Part shown: one piece after another, positions 19,655 through 26,336 of the stretch
How the letters are laid out: every line of letters begins with the position of its first letter
How positions within the stretch are numbered: the first letter of the stretch is position 1
Assembly: GCA_017557635.1 (NCBI GenBank)
Contig: JAFYYH010000016.1
Span: forward strand, 309,669 to 373,668
Origin: Bacteroidaceae bacterium
GTDB lineage: Bacteria; Bacteroidota; Bacteroidia; Bacteroidales; Bacteroidaceae
Direction of reading: 5' to 3'
Length of the DNA: 64,000 nucleotides
Made by a program: the position numbers and the translations under genes
The notes under the pieces: model-generated
What the model was told of the DNA's origin: nothing
Seen by the model: the letters and a program-made list of their open reading frames with translations, nothing else
Database searches by the model: none

Positions 19655-19696
19655 TCCCCGGAGCCGTTTGAATCGTGCGGTTCCGGGGATTTTTTT
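19655..19696 (+). terminator. Intrinsic terminator
   Basis: A 12-bp stem, 19655-19666 (TCCCCGGAGCCG) with 19678-19689, one G-T pair, an 11-nt loop, then seven Ts. It follows the REP-like element and would end the glnK-amtB-porin transcript. Confidence 0.88.
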
Positions 19697-19697
19697 C

Positions 19698-19705
19698 TAT
19701 ATTTG
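19698..19705 (+). promoter_or_regulatory. Predicted promoter -7 element of the GH27 gene
   Basis: TATATTTG matches TAnnTTTG exactly and starts 27 nt before the preferred GH27 start once the transcript begins near 19712. It directly abuts the terminator T-tract. No good TTTG at 19-21 nt upstream. Confidence 0.55.
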
Positions 19706-19731
19706 CAACAACTAACTCTATAACCAATAAT

Positions 19732-20961
19732 ATGAAGAAACTTACAGGAATGCTGCTGATGGCAGCGATGCTGGTTCCGGGTTGGAGCTCAGCACAGAAA
19801 TGGGAGGGTTTGGCCGATACTCCTCAGATGGGATGGAACAGCTGGAACAAGTTCGGTCAGAATATCAGTGAACAACTTATTCGTGAACAGGCCGATGCCA
19901 TGGTGGCCGAAGGTCTGGTAGATGCCGGATACATATATCTGAACATGGATGACTGCTGGCATGGCGAGCGTGATGCCGACGGTTTCGTTCAGCCGGATCC
20001 CAAGACATTCCCCTCAGGAATAGAGGCGTTGGCCGATTACGTTCACTCCAAGGGTATGAAACTGGGTATCTATTCCGATGCCGGCCGTAAGACCTGTGCA
20101 GGCCGTACAGGCAGTTTCGGACATGAGTATCAGGATGCGCTTCAGTATGCCCGCTGGGGAATTGACTATCTTAAATATGACTGGTGTTCAAGTGAGAACA
20201 TCAACCCGCGCGGTGCCTATACTCTGATGCGTGACGCTCTGCGTGCTGCAGGACGTCCCATACTGTTCAGCATGTGCGAGTGGGGTACAAACAAGCCTTG
20301 GGAATGGGCCGAGAATGTAGGCCATTCATGGCGTACCACTGGTGATATCACCGCCCGTTTTGCCGGTAACCCCCGTCAGCGCGGCTGGGGTCAGACAGTT
20401 CTGAGCATCATTGACCAGAACGCCCCCTTGCGTAAATATGCCGGCCCGGGCCACTGGAATGATCCCGATATGCTTGAGGTTGGCAACGGCATGAGCGTGA
20501 ATGAGGACCGCGCACACTTCAGCATGTGGTGCATGATGGCTGCTCCGCTCATTCTCGGAAACGACCTTTCTAAGATGACCGACGAGACCCGCGCCATCAT
20601 CCTGAACAAGAAGGTGATTGCCATTGATCAGGACAAGCTGGGCGTACAGGGACTGCGCTACAAGACAGAAAACGAGATTGAGTACTGGTTCAAGCCGCTG
20701 GAGAACGGTGACTGGGCATTCTGCCTGCTGAACCGTTCAACCGAGCCTGTCGAGTGCAATATCAACTGGCAGGATTACAACCTGACCGATGACGAGGTAA
20801 GCCACCTCTCAACATCATTTGATGCCATTACCTATAATATTGAGAACCTCTGGGAACCCAATGCCAAGAAGGCAAAGGTGGGTAACACCAAGAAGGCTCT
20901 CAAGGTAACGGTTCCCGGTCATGACGTAGCCATGTACCGACTGACACCTAACAAGAAGTGA
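19732..20961 (+). CDS. Glycoside hydrolase family 27 protein (alpha-galactosidase type)
   Basis: 409 residues from the ATG at 19732, which begins a signal peptide (MKKLTGMLLMAAMLVPGWSSA). The upstream in-frame ATG at 19675 lies inside the terminator. The GH27 signature is clear: TPQMGWNSWNKFG near 31, YIYLNMDDCWHGERD near 84, YLKYDWCSS with the nucleophile Asp near 145, and HSWRTTGDI with the likely acid/base Asp near 205. A C-terminal beta-sandwich follows. Family members remove alpha-galactose (or beta-arabinopyranose) from oligo- and polysaccharides. It overlaps the convergent unknown gene by 14 nt. Confidence 0.93.
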   Translation: MKKLTGMLLMAAMLVPGWSSAQKWEGLADTPQMGWNSWNKFGQNISEQLIREQADAMVAEGLVDAGYIYLNMDDCWHGERDADGFVQPDPKTFPSGIEALADYVHSKGMKLGIYSDAGRKTCAGRTGSFGHEYQDALQYARWGIDYLKYDWCSSENINPRGAYTLMRDALRAAGRPILFSMCEWGTNKPWEWAENVGHSWRTTGDITARFAGNPRQRGWGQTVLSIIDQNAPLRKYAGPGHWNDPDMLEVGNGMSVNEDRAHFSMWCMMAAPLILGNDLSKMTDETRAIILNKKVIAIDQDKLGVQGLRYKTENEIEYWFKPLENGDWAFCLLNRSTEPVECNINWQDYNLTDDEVSHLSTSFDAITYNIENLWEPNAKKAKVGNTKKALKVTVPGHDVAMYRLTPNKK

Positions 20962-21502
20962 GCTTTTTCATTTCGTAGCCAAGGCGGTGGAGTTCTATGG
21001 CGGCGCCGATGCTGAACATTACCTGGACGGCGCGGGCATAGACGTAGAAGGCGCGACGGCTTTGAGGCTCGATCTTTTCCTGACGTATGAATGTGACTGC
21101 AGTCTGTGCGCAGGTCTGCATGATCGATGTGATAGCCTGGGCTTGTTTTCCTTCGGGGAGCAGGCCCAGGATGTCTTTCATAATATGGTCATCCATATCG
21201 TCAAAGCCGTTGGGACCCAGCAGGACGCTGTAGGGCTGTCCTTTCAGTTTGGCCCAGTCGCGGTTCCACCAGCATGCTACAGCCAGGCCTATGTATCCTG
21301 CCCATGCGACAGATACGGTGGGGTACGCGGCAATCTCCTTTACACCGTCAGCAATATATTCAGGGGCTAATTCCTTCCATTTGAGGTCGATGTCATCGGA
21401 CCGGAGCAGTATTCCCTCCAGCATTCCGGCATCGGTACAGATCTTGAGCAGTTCTCTCTCCAGACGCTCCTGGAACATTGTATAGTATAACTGGTCTTCC
21501 AT
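20948..21502 (-). CDS. Conserved-looking protein of unknown function (184 aa)
   Basis: I do not recognise a family. The frame is open to an ATG at 21568, but a TACTTTTG promoter element (minus strand, 21526-21519) lies inside that extension. Transcription would start near 21512, so the ATG at 21502 (MEDQLYYTMFQERLE) is the likely start. The sequence looks mainly alpha-helical and soluble: an acidic N-terminus, a Trp-rich middle (SVAWAGYIGLAVACWWNRDW), and a C-terminal helix (FYVYARAVQVMFSIGAAIELHRLGYEM). There is no signal peptide or clear metal motif. It is convergent with GH27 and divergent from the asnB leader. Confidence 0.75.
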   Translation of the reverse strand: MEDQLYYTMFQERLERELLKICTDAGMLEGILLRSDDIDLKWKELAPEYIADGVKEIAAYPTVSVAWAGYIGLAVACWWNRDWAKLKGQPYSVLLGPNGFDDMDDHIMKDILGLLPEGKQAQAITSIMQTCAQTAVTFIRQEKIEPQSRRAFYVYARAVQVMFSIGAAIELHRLGYEMKKLTSC

Positions 21503-21518
21503 ATTCTGAATCTTTCCG

Positions 21519-21526
21519 CAAAAGTA
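21519..21526 (-). promoter_or_regulatory. Predicted promoter -7 element of the unknown gene at 21502
   Basis: The minus-strand reading is TACTTTTG, an exact TAnnTTTG. It places the transcript start about 10 nt before the ATG at 21502 and argues against the longer ORF start at 21568. Confidence 0.6.
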
Positions 21527-21653
21527 GTCATTTTCCGGGGCTTTTGGAACTTCTTTTGCAAATGTCAATTTGATACATATTTATATATAAGGCTAGCATT
21601 TTGTCAAACAGCAAAAATTTTTGGCGATAAAGTGATATTTTCTTTGTTTTTCC

Positions 21654-21685
21654 TTTGGTGGATAGAACAGAAGTGTTTAATTTTG
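21654..21685 (+). promoter_or_regulatory. Promoter of the asnB leader transcript
   Basis: TTTG at 21654-21657, 20 nt, then TAATTTTG at 21678-21685: both elements and the spacing match the Bacteroidota consensus. Transcription should begin near 21692. The region 21503-21784 otherwise holds the divergent promoter of the unknown gene, an inverted repeat at the start site (21685-21698) and a 5' UTR hairpin (21717-21724 with 21735-21742). Confidence 0.8.
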
Positions 21686-21698
21686 CGATTGAAATCGC
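21685..21698 (+). promoter_or_regulatory. Inverted repeat over the asnB transcription start
   Basis: GCGAT-TGAA-ATCGC (14 nt, GCGATTGAAATCGC) begins at the last base of the -7 element and spans the predicted start site. It could be an operator or the 5'-terminal hairpin of the transcript. No regulator is identified. Confidence 0.45.
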
Positions 21699-21784
21699 GA
21701 TGATAAGCTGCGCTCGGTAAAAACAAACGAGTTGGTTTTTACTCTCACTTGCATTATCATTGCGTCAAATTAGTGAAGCAAGAT

Positions 21785-21895
21785 ATGGCAAAAGGTTTGG
21801 TTTTTGTAACCAATAATAATCAGCAGCAGAATAATCAGAACCAGAATAATAATCAGGTTTTGATGGTTGCTCCTTTTGACCAGCGGGAAAGCTAA
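21785..21895 (+). CDS. Asn/Gln-rich leader peptide (candidate attenuator peptide) upstream of asnB
   Basis: A 36-codon ORF about 93 nt after the predicted transcript start. Codons 10-24 (21812-21856) encode NNNQQQNNQNQNNNQ, all Gln as CAG and eight of nine Asn as AAT. The tail VLMVAPFDQRES matches the glnK leader tail in its spaced V-MV-PFD pattern. TTGACCAG (21876-21883), which encodes the end of PFDQ, is perfectly complementary over 8 bp to CTGGTCAA (21930-21937) in the 5' arm of the downstream terminator. The stop is 29 nt before the terminator stem, as in the glnK leader. The TGGTT at 21864-21868 could also pair with GACCA at 21878-21882, an alternative 1:2 hairpin. asnB makes Asn from Asp and Gln, so sensing Asn/Gln charging would be logical. 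Confidence 0.82.
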   Translation: MAKGLVFVTNNNQQQNNQNQNNNQVLMVAPFDQRES

Positions 21896-21924
21896 TCATT
21901 GTAGAAATAAACAGAAAACATAAT

Positions 21925-21956
21925 AAAGACTGGTCAATTTGATCAGTCTTTTTTTT
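21925..21956 (+). terminator. Attenuator terminator before asnB
   Basis: Stem 21925-21936 with 21940-21951 (AAAGACTGGTCA, 12 bp with one G-U), a 3-nt loop and eight Ts (21949-21956). It stands between the leader ORF and asnB. Its 5' arm is the alternative partner of leader bases 21876-21883. Confidence 0.88.
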
Positions 21957-22000
21957 GTTCCTGTTGGCAGACGCAAATAATAACAAAAACAATAAATACT

Positions 22001-23695
22001 ATGTGTGGAATAGTTTCTATCTTCAGGATTAAGAAGCAGTCAGAGCAGCTCCGACAGCGTGCATTGGAAATGAGTCGCAGAATCCGTCACCGCGGTCCGG
22101 ACTGGAGCGGTATATGGTGCGGAGGTTCAGCCATTCTGGCTCACGAGCGTCTGAGTATTGTGGACCCTCAGTCAGGCGGTCAGCCTCTGTTCAGCATGGA
22201 TCATTTGCAGGTGCTGGCCGTTAACGGTGAGATATACAACCATCAGGCAATACGCCGTGAGTACGAGGGACGCTATGAGTTCAGCACCGGAAGTGACTGC
22301 GAGGTTATCCTGGCCCTTTACCGCGATGCAGTACGTGCAGGCGGCAGCCAGGAAGACTTTATCAGAATGCTGGAGAAACTGAACGGTATCTTTGCTTTTG
22401 CTCTTTATGACGCAGAGCGTGACGAGTATCTGATTGCCCGTGACCCCATAGGAGTCATTCCACTGTATATAGGTAAGGATAAGGAAGGTCACATCTGCGT
22501 AGCTAGCGAGCTCAAGGCCCTTGAGGGTATCTGCACCGAGTATGAACCGTTCCTTCCGGGTCATTTCCTGAGCAGTCGCACCGGAATGGTGGAGCGCTGG
22601 TGGACCCGTGACTGGTTCAAGTATGACGCAGTAAAGGACAACAAGGCCGATATAAAGGAACTTCACGATGCACTTGAGGCTGCCGTTAAGCGTCAGCTTA
22701 TGTGCGATGTTCCTTACGGAGTGCTGCTTTCGGGCGGTCTGGACAGTTCGGTGATATCGGCCATAGCAAAGAAAAACGCTGCCCGTCGCGTTGAGACCGA
22801 TGACCAGCAGGAGGCATGGTGGCCGCGTCTGCACTCGTTTGCAGTAGGCCTTAAGGGCGCACCTGATCTGGCAAAGGCACGCGAGGTTGCCGATCACATA
22901 GGTACAGTACACCATGAAATCAACTATACGGTACAGGAGGGTCTGGACGCCATACGTGACGTGATCTATTTCATTGAGACATATGATGTCACCACCGTAC
23001 GCGCCAGCACCCCGATGTATCTTCTTGCACGCGTAATCCGCAGCATGGGTATCAAAATGGTACTTAGCGGTGAGGGTGCCGATGAGGTATTCGGCGGTTA
23101 CCTTTACTTCCATAAGGCTCCCGATGCACAGGCATTCCATGAGGAGACCGTACGCAAGATATCCAAACTGCACCTGTACGACTGCCTGCGCGCCAACAAG
23201 TCACTGGCAGCATGGGGTGTTGAGGGTAGGGTTCCCTTCCTTGACAAGGAGTTCCTGGATGTGGCCATGCGCATGAACCCCGAGGCAAAGATGTGCCCGG
23301 GCAAGAACATAGAGAAACGTGTTGTACGTGAGGCTTTTGCCGATATGCTTCCCGAGAGCGTCGCATGGCGCCAGAAGGAGCAGTTCAGCGACGGAGTGGG
23401 ATACAGTTGGATTGATTCGCTGAAGGAGATTACCGCTGCTGCAGTATCAGACGAGCAGATGGCTCATGCAGCCGAAAGGTTCCCCATCAACACTCCCATG
23501 AACAAGGAGGAGTATTATTATCGTTCAATATTTGAGGAGCATTTCCCCAGTGAGTCAGCAGCGCGTTGCGTACCCAGTGTTCCAAGCGTAGCTTGCTCTA
23601 CCGCCGAGGCCCTGAAATGGGATGCAAGTTTCAGCAAACTGAACGATCCGAGCGGACGAGCCGTAAAGGGTGTTCATGAAAACGCTTATAAATGA
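22001..23695 (+). CDS. asnB: Asparagine synthase (glutamine-hydrolysing)
   Basis: A 564-residue enzyme converting aspartate, ATP and glutamine into asparagine and glutamate. The N-terminal Ntn glutaminase domain begins MCGIVSIF (Cys2 nucleophile) with RIRHRGPDWSG near 30. The synthetase domain has the ATP pyrophosphatase loop GVLLSGGLDSSVIS near 240 and the conserved SGEGADEVFGGY near 352. The length fits the E. coli AsnB type. It stands alone behind the Asn/Gln leader and terminator, and is followed by the separate glnN leader, so it is probably monocistronic. The start is fixed by Cys2. Confidence 0.97.
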   Translation: MCGIVSIFRIKKQSEQLRQRALEMSRRIRHRGPDWSGIWCGGSAILAHERLSIVDPQSGGQPLFSMDHLQVLAVNGEIYNHQAIRREYEGRYEFSTGSDCEVILALYRDAVRAGGSQEDFIRMLEKLNGIFAFALYDAERDEYLIARDPIGVIPLYIGKDKEGHICVASELKALEGICTEYEPFLPGHFLSSRTGMVERWWTRDWFKYDAVKDNKADIKELHDALEAAVKRQLMCDVPYGVLLSGGLDSSVISAIAKKNAARRVETDDQQEAWWPRLHSFAVGLKGAPDLAKAREVADHIGTVHHEINYTVQEGLDAIRDVIYFIETYDVTTVRASTPMYLLARVIRSMGIKMVLSGEGADEVFGGYLYFHKAPDAQAFHEETVRKISKLHLYDCLRANKSLAAWGVEGRVPFLDKEFLDVAMRMNPEAKMCPGKNIEKRVVREAFADMLPESVAWRQKEQFSDGVGYSWIDSLKEITAAAVSDEQMAHAAERFPINTPMNKEEYYYRSIFEEHFPSESAARCVPSVPSVACSTAEALKWDASFSKLNDPSGRAVKGVHENAYK

Positions 23696-23791
23696 GTCAC
23701 TTAAAAATCGGTTTGTTACGTTAAACATTTTTTTAATATCATTTTGAATAAAAAATATGAGAAATAGTTTTCAAATTGCAACATTAATTCG

Positions 23792-23799
23792 TACTTTTG
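23792..23799 (+). promoter_or_regulatory. Predicted promoter -7 element of the glnN leader transcript
   Basis: TACTTTTG is an exact TAnnTTTG. The -33 position holds only a T-rich stretch (TTTT at 23768-23771, 20 nt away). Transcription would begin near 23806. The stretch 23696-23791 before it is AT-rich and shows nothing else. Confidence 0.65.
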
Positions 23800-23832
23800 C
23801 ATCGTTTTTGATACATAAAGACAAGCAAAAGT

Positions 23833-23940
23833 ATGAAAGTGTTGATAGAATATGGTTTCAGATATGCTCTGGAGGTTGGTTTCAATCCCAAGCGTAATGT
23901 CTGTGACTGTTTGGCTATTCTCTCTCCAGCCGGGGAGTAA
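23833..23940 (+). CDS. Candidate leader peptide upstream of glnN (not Asn/Gln-rich)
   Basis: A 35-codon ORF beginning MKVLIEYGFRYAL and ending ILSPAGE, about 27 nt after the predicted transcript start. It has only two Asn codons (FNPKRN) and no Gln, unlike the two leaders upstream. Near its end CCAGCC (23926-23931) can pair over 6 bp with GGCTGG (23979-23984) in the 5' arm of the following hairpin. The position, size and end-of-ORF complementarity repeat the layout of the glnK and asnB leaders, but the stop-to-stem distance is 35 nt and the hairpin is weaker. Whether the ORF is translated is unknown. Confidence 0.5.
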   Translation: MKVLIEYGFRYALEVGFNPKRNVCDCLAILSPAGE

Positions 23941-23975
23941 GCCCATCAGCAACACTTATCTTTACATACAAACAT

Positions 23976-24010
23976 AAAGGCTGGCCCGCTTGGACTGGCC
24001 TTTCGTCTTT
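23976..24010 (+). terminator. Weak terminator-like hairpin before glnN
   Basis: Stem 23976-23984 (AAAGGCTGG) with 23995-24003 (CTGGCCTTT), 9 bp including two G-U pairs, and a 10-nt loop. It is followed by an interrupted T-rich stretch (TTTCGTCTTT) rather than a clean T-tract. It may be an attenuator or only a leader hairpin. Confidence 0.5.
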
Positions 24011-24049
24011 AATAACAAACAAGAACAAAAACCACAAAACAATACAATT

Positions 24050-26236
24050 ATGAGTGAACTTAGATTTGATGTGATACAGGATGCTTTCAAGAAGAAGGCT
24101 GCTGTAGTGGAGACACCCGCCGTGAAGACCTCCGAATACTTCGGCGAGTTGGTGTTCAACCGTGACAAGATGCGCAAGTATCTTGATGACAAGACCTTCA
24201 AAGCTATTGTGAACTGCATTGACAATGGCGAGCCTCTGGATCGCAAGACTGCCGATGGCGTTGCAGCAGGTATGAAGACCTGGGCTATGGAGCACGGAGT
24301 AACACACGTTACACACTGGTTCCAGCCGCTTACTGACGGTACAGCCGAGAAGCACGACTCATTCATGGAGTACGATGGCAAGGGCGGTATGATCGAGACC
24401 TTTGACGGTAAAGCCCTGGCACAGCAGGAGCCTGATGCATCATCATTCCCCAGCGGCGGTATCCGTGCCACTTTCGAGGCCCGCGGTTACACTGCATGGG
24501 ATCCCACATCACCTGTGTTCATACAGGATGACACTCTCTGCATACCTACCGTATTCATTTCATATACCGGTGAGGCTCTTGACTACAAGACTCCTCTTAA
24601 GAAGGCTCTTAAGGCTGTCAGCGATGCTGCAGTACCTATCTGCCAGATGTTCGATCCCAAGGTTAAGAAGGTATTCTCTTACTTGGGTTGGGAGCAGGAG
24701 TACTTCCTGGTTGATGAGGACCTCTACGCTGCCCGTCCTGACCTGATGCTTACAGGCCGCACACTGATGGGTCACGCCTCATCCAAGAACCAGCAGCTGG
24801 ATGACCACTACTTTGGTGCCATCCCGTCACGTGTTGCCGCTTTCATGCGCGACATCGAGATTGCCGGTTACAAGCTTGGTATACCTCTTAAGACACGTCA
24901 TAACGAGGTTGCTCCCAACCAGTTCGAGCTTGCTCCCATCTACGGTGAGACCAACCTTTCAAACGATCAGAACCAGCAGATGATGAACGTGATGAACAGC
25001 ATCGCCCGTAAGCACGGATTCGTTGTTCTGTTCCACGAGAAGCCCTTTGACGGCATCAACGGTTCAGGTAAGCACAACAACTGGTCTCTGGGTACAGATA
25101 CCGGCACACTGCTGCTTGCTCCCGGTAAGGACGCTATGGGAAACCTGCAGTTCGTTACATTCTTTGTAAACGTTCTGGCAGCCGTACAGAAGCACAACGA
25201 TATCCTCAAGGCTTCTATCGCTACTGCTACCAACGCTCACCGTCTGGGCGCCAACGAGGCACCTCCCGCAATCGTATCAGCATTCCTGGGCCGCACAATG
25301 ACCGCAGTGCTCAAGAAGCTGCTTGAGGTTCCCTCAGATACTCCTATCGAGATTGCCGGCAAGAAGGGTAAGTCAGTAGGTCTGGTTGAGATTCCTGAGA
25401 TCTTCGTTGACAACACCGACCGTAACCGTACATCACCGTTCGCATTCACCGGTAACCGCTTTGAGTTCCGCGCCGTCGGTTCAAGCGCAAACTGCGCAGG
25501 TGCCATGACAACCCTGAACGCAGCCGTTGCTGAGCAGCTGATTGCATTCAAGGCCGATGTAGACAAGGAGATCAAGGCCGGTAAGGCAATGAACATAGCC
25601 ATCATGGATACCCTGAAGCCCATCATCAAGAGCATTATTGATGTTGTATGCTTTGACGGTAACGGTTATACCGATGAGTGGAAGGCTGAGGCCAAGAAGC
25701 GTGGTCTGGACACTCTGACCAACGTTCCTGAGATGTTCAAGTCATTCACCACTCCCAAGGCTATCGAGTTGTTCACCAAGCTGGGTGTTTACACCGAGAA
25801 GGAACTTGAGGCCCGCAACGAGGTTAAGTGGGAGATATATACCAAGAAGGTACAGATCGAGGCCCGCGTAACCGGTCGTATGGCTCTGAACCATATCATT
25901 CCCGCCGCTCTTGACTACCAGACCAAGCTGCTCAAGAACATTGACCTTATGAAGGATGTTTACGGTGACAGCTACAAGGATATGGCTGCAGTAAGCATGG
26001 GATTCGTTACCAAGATCTCTGAGCTTGTCAACAAGCTGAAAGTTCAGGTTGACGATATGGTTGAGGCCCGCAAGAAGGCTAACGTCATTGAGGGTGAGTA
26101 TGAGAAAGCTCTTGCTTACCATGAGATTGCCGAGTCTCTCTTCCCGCTCCGCAAGACCATTGACAAACTCGAAGAGGTTGTGGACAACGATATGTGGCCG
26201 CTGCCTAAGTACAGAGAACTGCTGTTCATTAACTAA
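24050..26236 (+). CDS. glnN: Type III glutamine synthetase
   Basis: 728 residues from the ATG at 24050 (MSELRFDVIQ); an upstream in-frame ATG at 23990 lies inside the hairpin and is disfavoured. Length and sequence match GSIII, the large dodecameric glutamine synthetase typical of Bacteroidota. The N-terminal GSIII region includes WFQPLTDGTAEKHDSF near 105. The catalytic region has LGWEQEYFLVDE near 216, the KTRHNEVAPNQFELAPIYG metal/glutamate site near 280 and FHEKPFDGINGSGKHNNWSLGT near 345. It assimilates ammonium into glutamine using ATP. It is the only glutamine synthetase in the window, 100 nt upstream of gltB, so a GS-GOGAT pair is encoded together. Confidence 0.96.
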   Translation: MSELRFDVIQDAFKKKAAVVETPAVKTSEYFGELVFNRDKMRKYLDDKTFKAIVNCIDNGEPLDRKTADGVAAGMKTWAMEHGVTHVTHWFQPLTDGTAEKHDSFMEYDGKGGMIETFDGKALAQQEPDASSFPSGGIRATFEARGYTAWDPTSPVFIQDDTLCIPTVFISYTGEALDYKTPLKKALKAVSDAAVPICQMFDPKVKKVFSYLGWEQEYFLVDEDLYAARPDLMLTGRTLMGHASSKNQQLDDHYFGAIPSRVAAFMRDIEIAGYKLGIPLKTRHNEVAPNQFELAPIYGETNLSNDQNQQMMNVMNSIARKHGFVVLFHEKPFDGINGSGKHNNWSLGTDTGTLLLAPGKDAMGNLQFVTFFVNVLAAVQKHNDILKASIATATNAHRLGANEAPPAIVSAFLGRTMTAVLKKLLEVPSDTPIEIAGKKGKSVGLVEIPEIFVDNTDRNRTSPFAFTGNRFEFRAVGSSANCAGAMTTLNAAVAEQLIAFKADVDKEIKAGKAMNIAIMDTLKPIIKSIIDVVCFDGNGYTDEWKAEAKKRGLDTLTNVPEMFKSFTTPKAIELFTKLGVYTEKELEARNEVKWEIYTKKVQIEARVTGRMALNHIIPAALDYQTKLLKNIDLMKDVYGDSYKDMAAVSMGFVTKISELVNKLKVQVDDMVEARKKANVIEGEYEKALAYHEIAESLFPLRKTIDKLEEVVDNDMWPLPKYRELLFIN

Positions 26237-26249
26237 TTGATATTAATAC

Positions 26250-26280
26250 TCCGCTTCGCTCCTAATGATGGGGCGAAGTG
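26250..26280 (+). promoter_or_regulatory. Stem-loop between glnN and gltB
   Basis: Bases 26250-26261 pair with 26269-26280 over 12 bp (two G-U) with a 7-nt loop. No T-tract follows, so it is not a standard terminator. It could be a processing or mRNA-stability element that separates glnN from gltB output. Confidence 0.55.
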
Positions 26281-26336
26281 GATATTTATAAAAGCGGTTT
26301 GAAAGTTAGATCTATTTATACTGAAAGAAATATTAT

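Noticed and set aside
22172-23173. A 333-codon open frame antisense to asnB
   Set aside because: It lies wholly opposite a clearly coding, conserved gene, and its translation lacks any recognisable domain. It is a by-product of codon bias.
23990-24049. A glnN start at 23990
   Set aside because: It begins inside the leader hairpin, and the extra 20 residues do not match type III glutamine synthetases, which begin near MSELRF.
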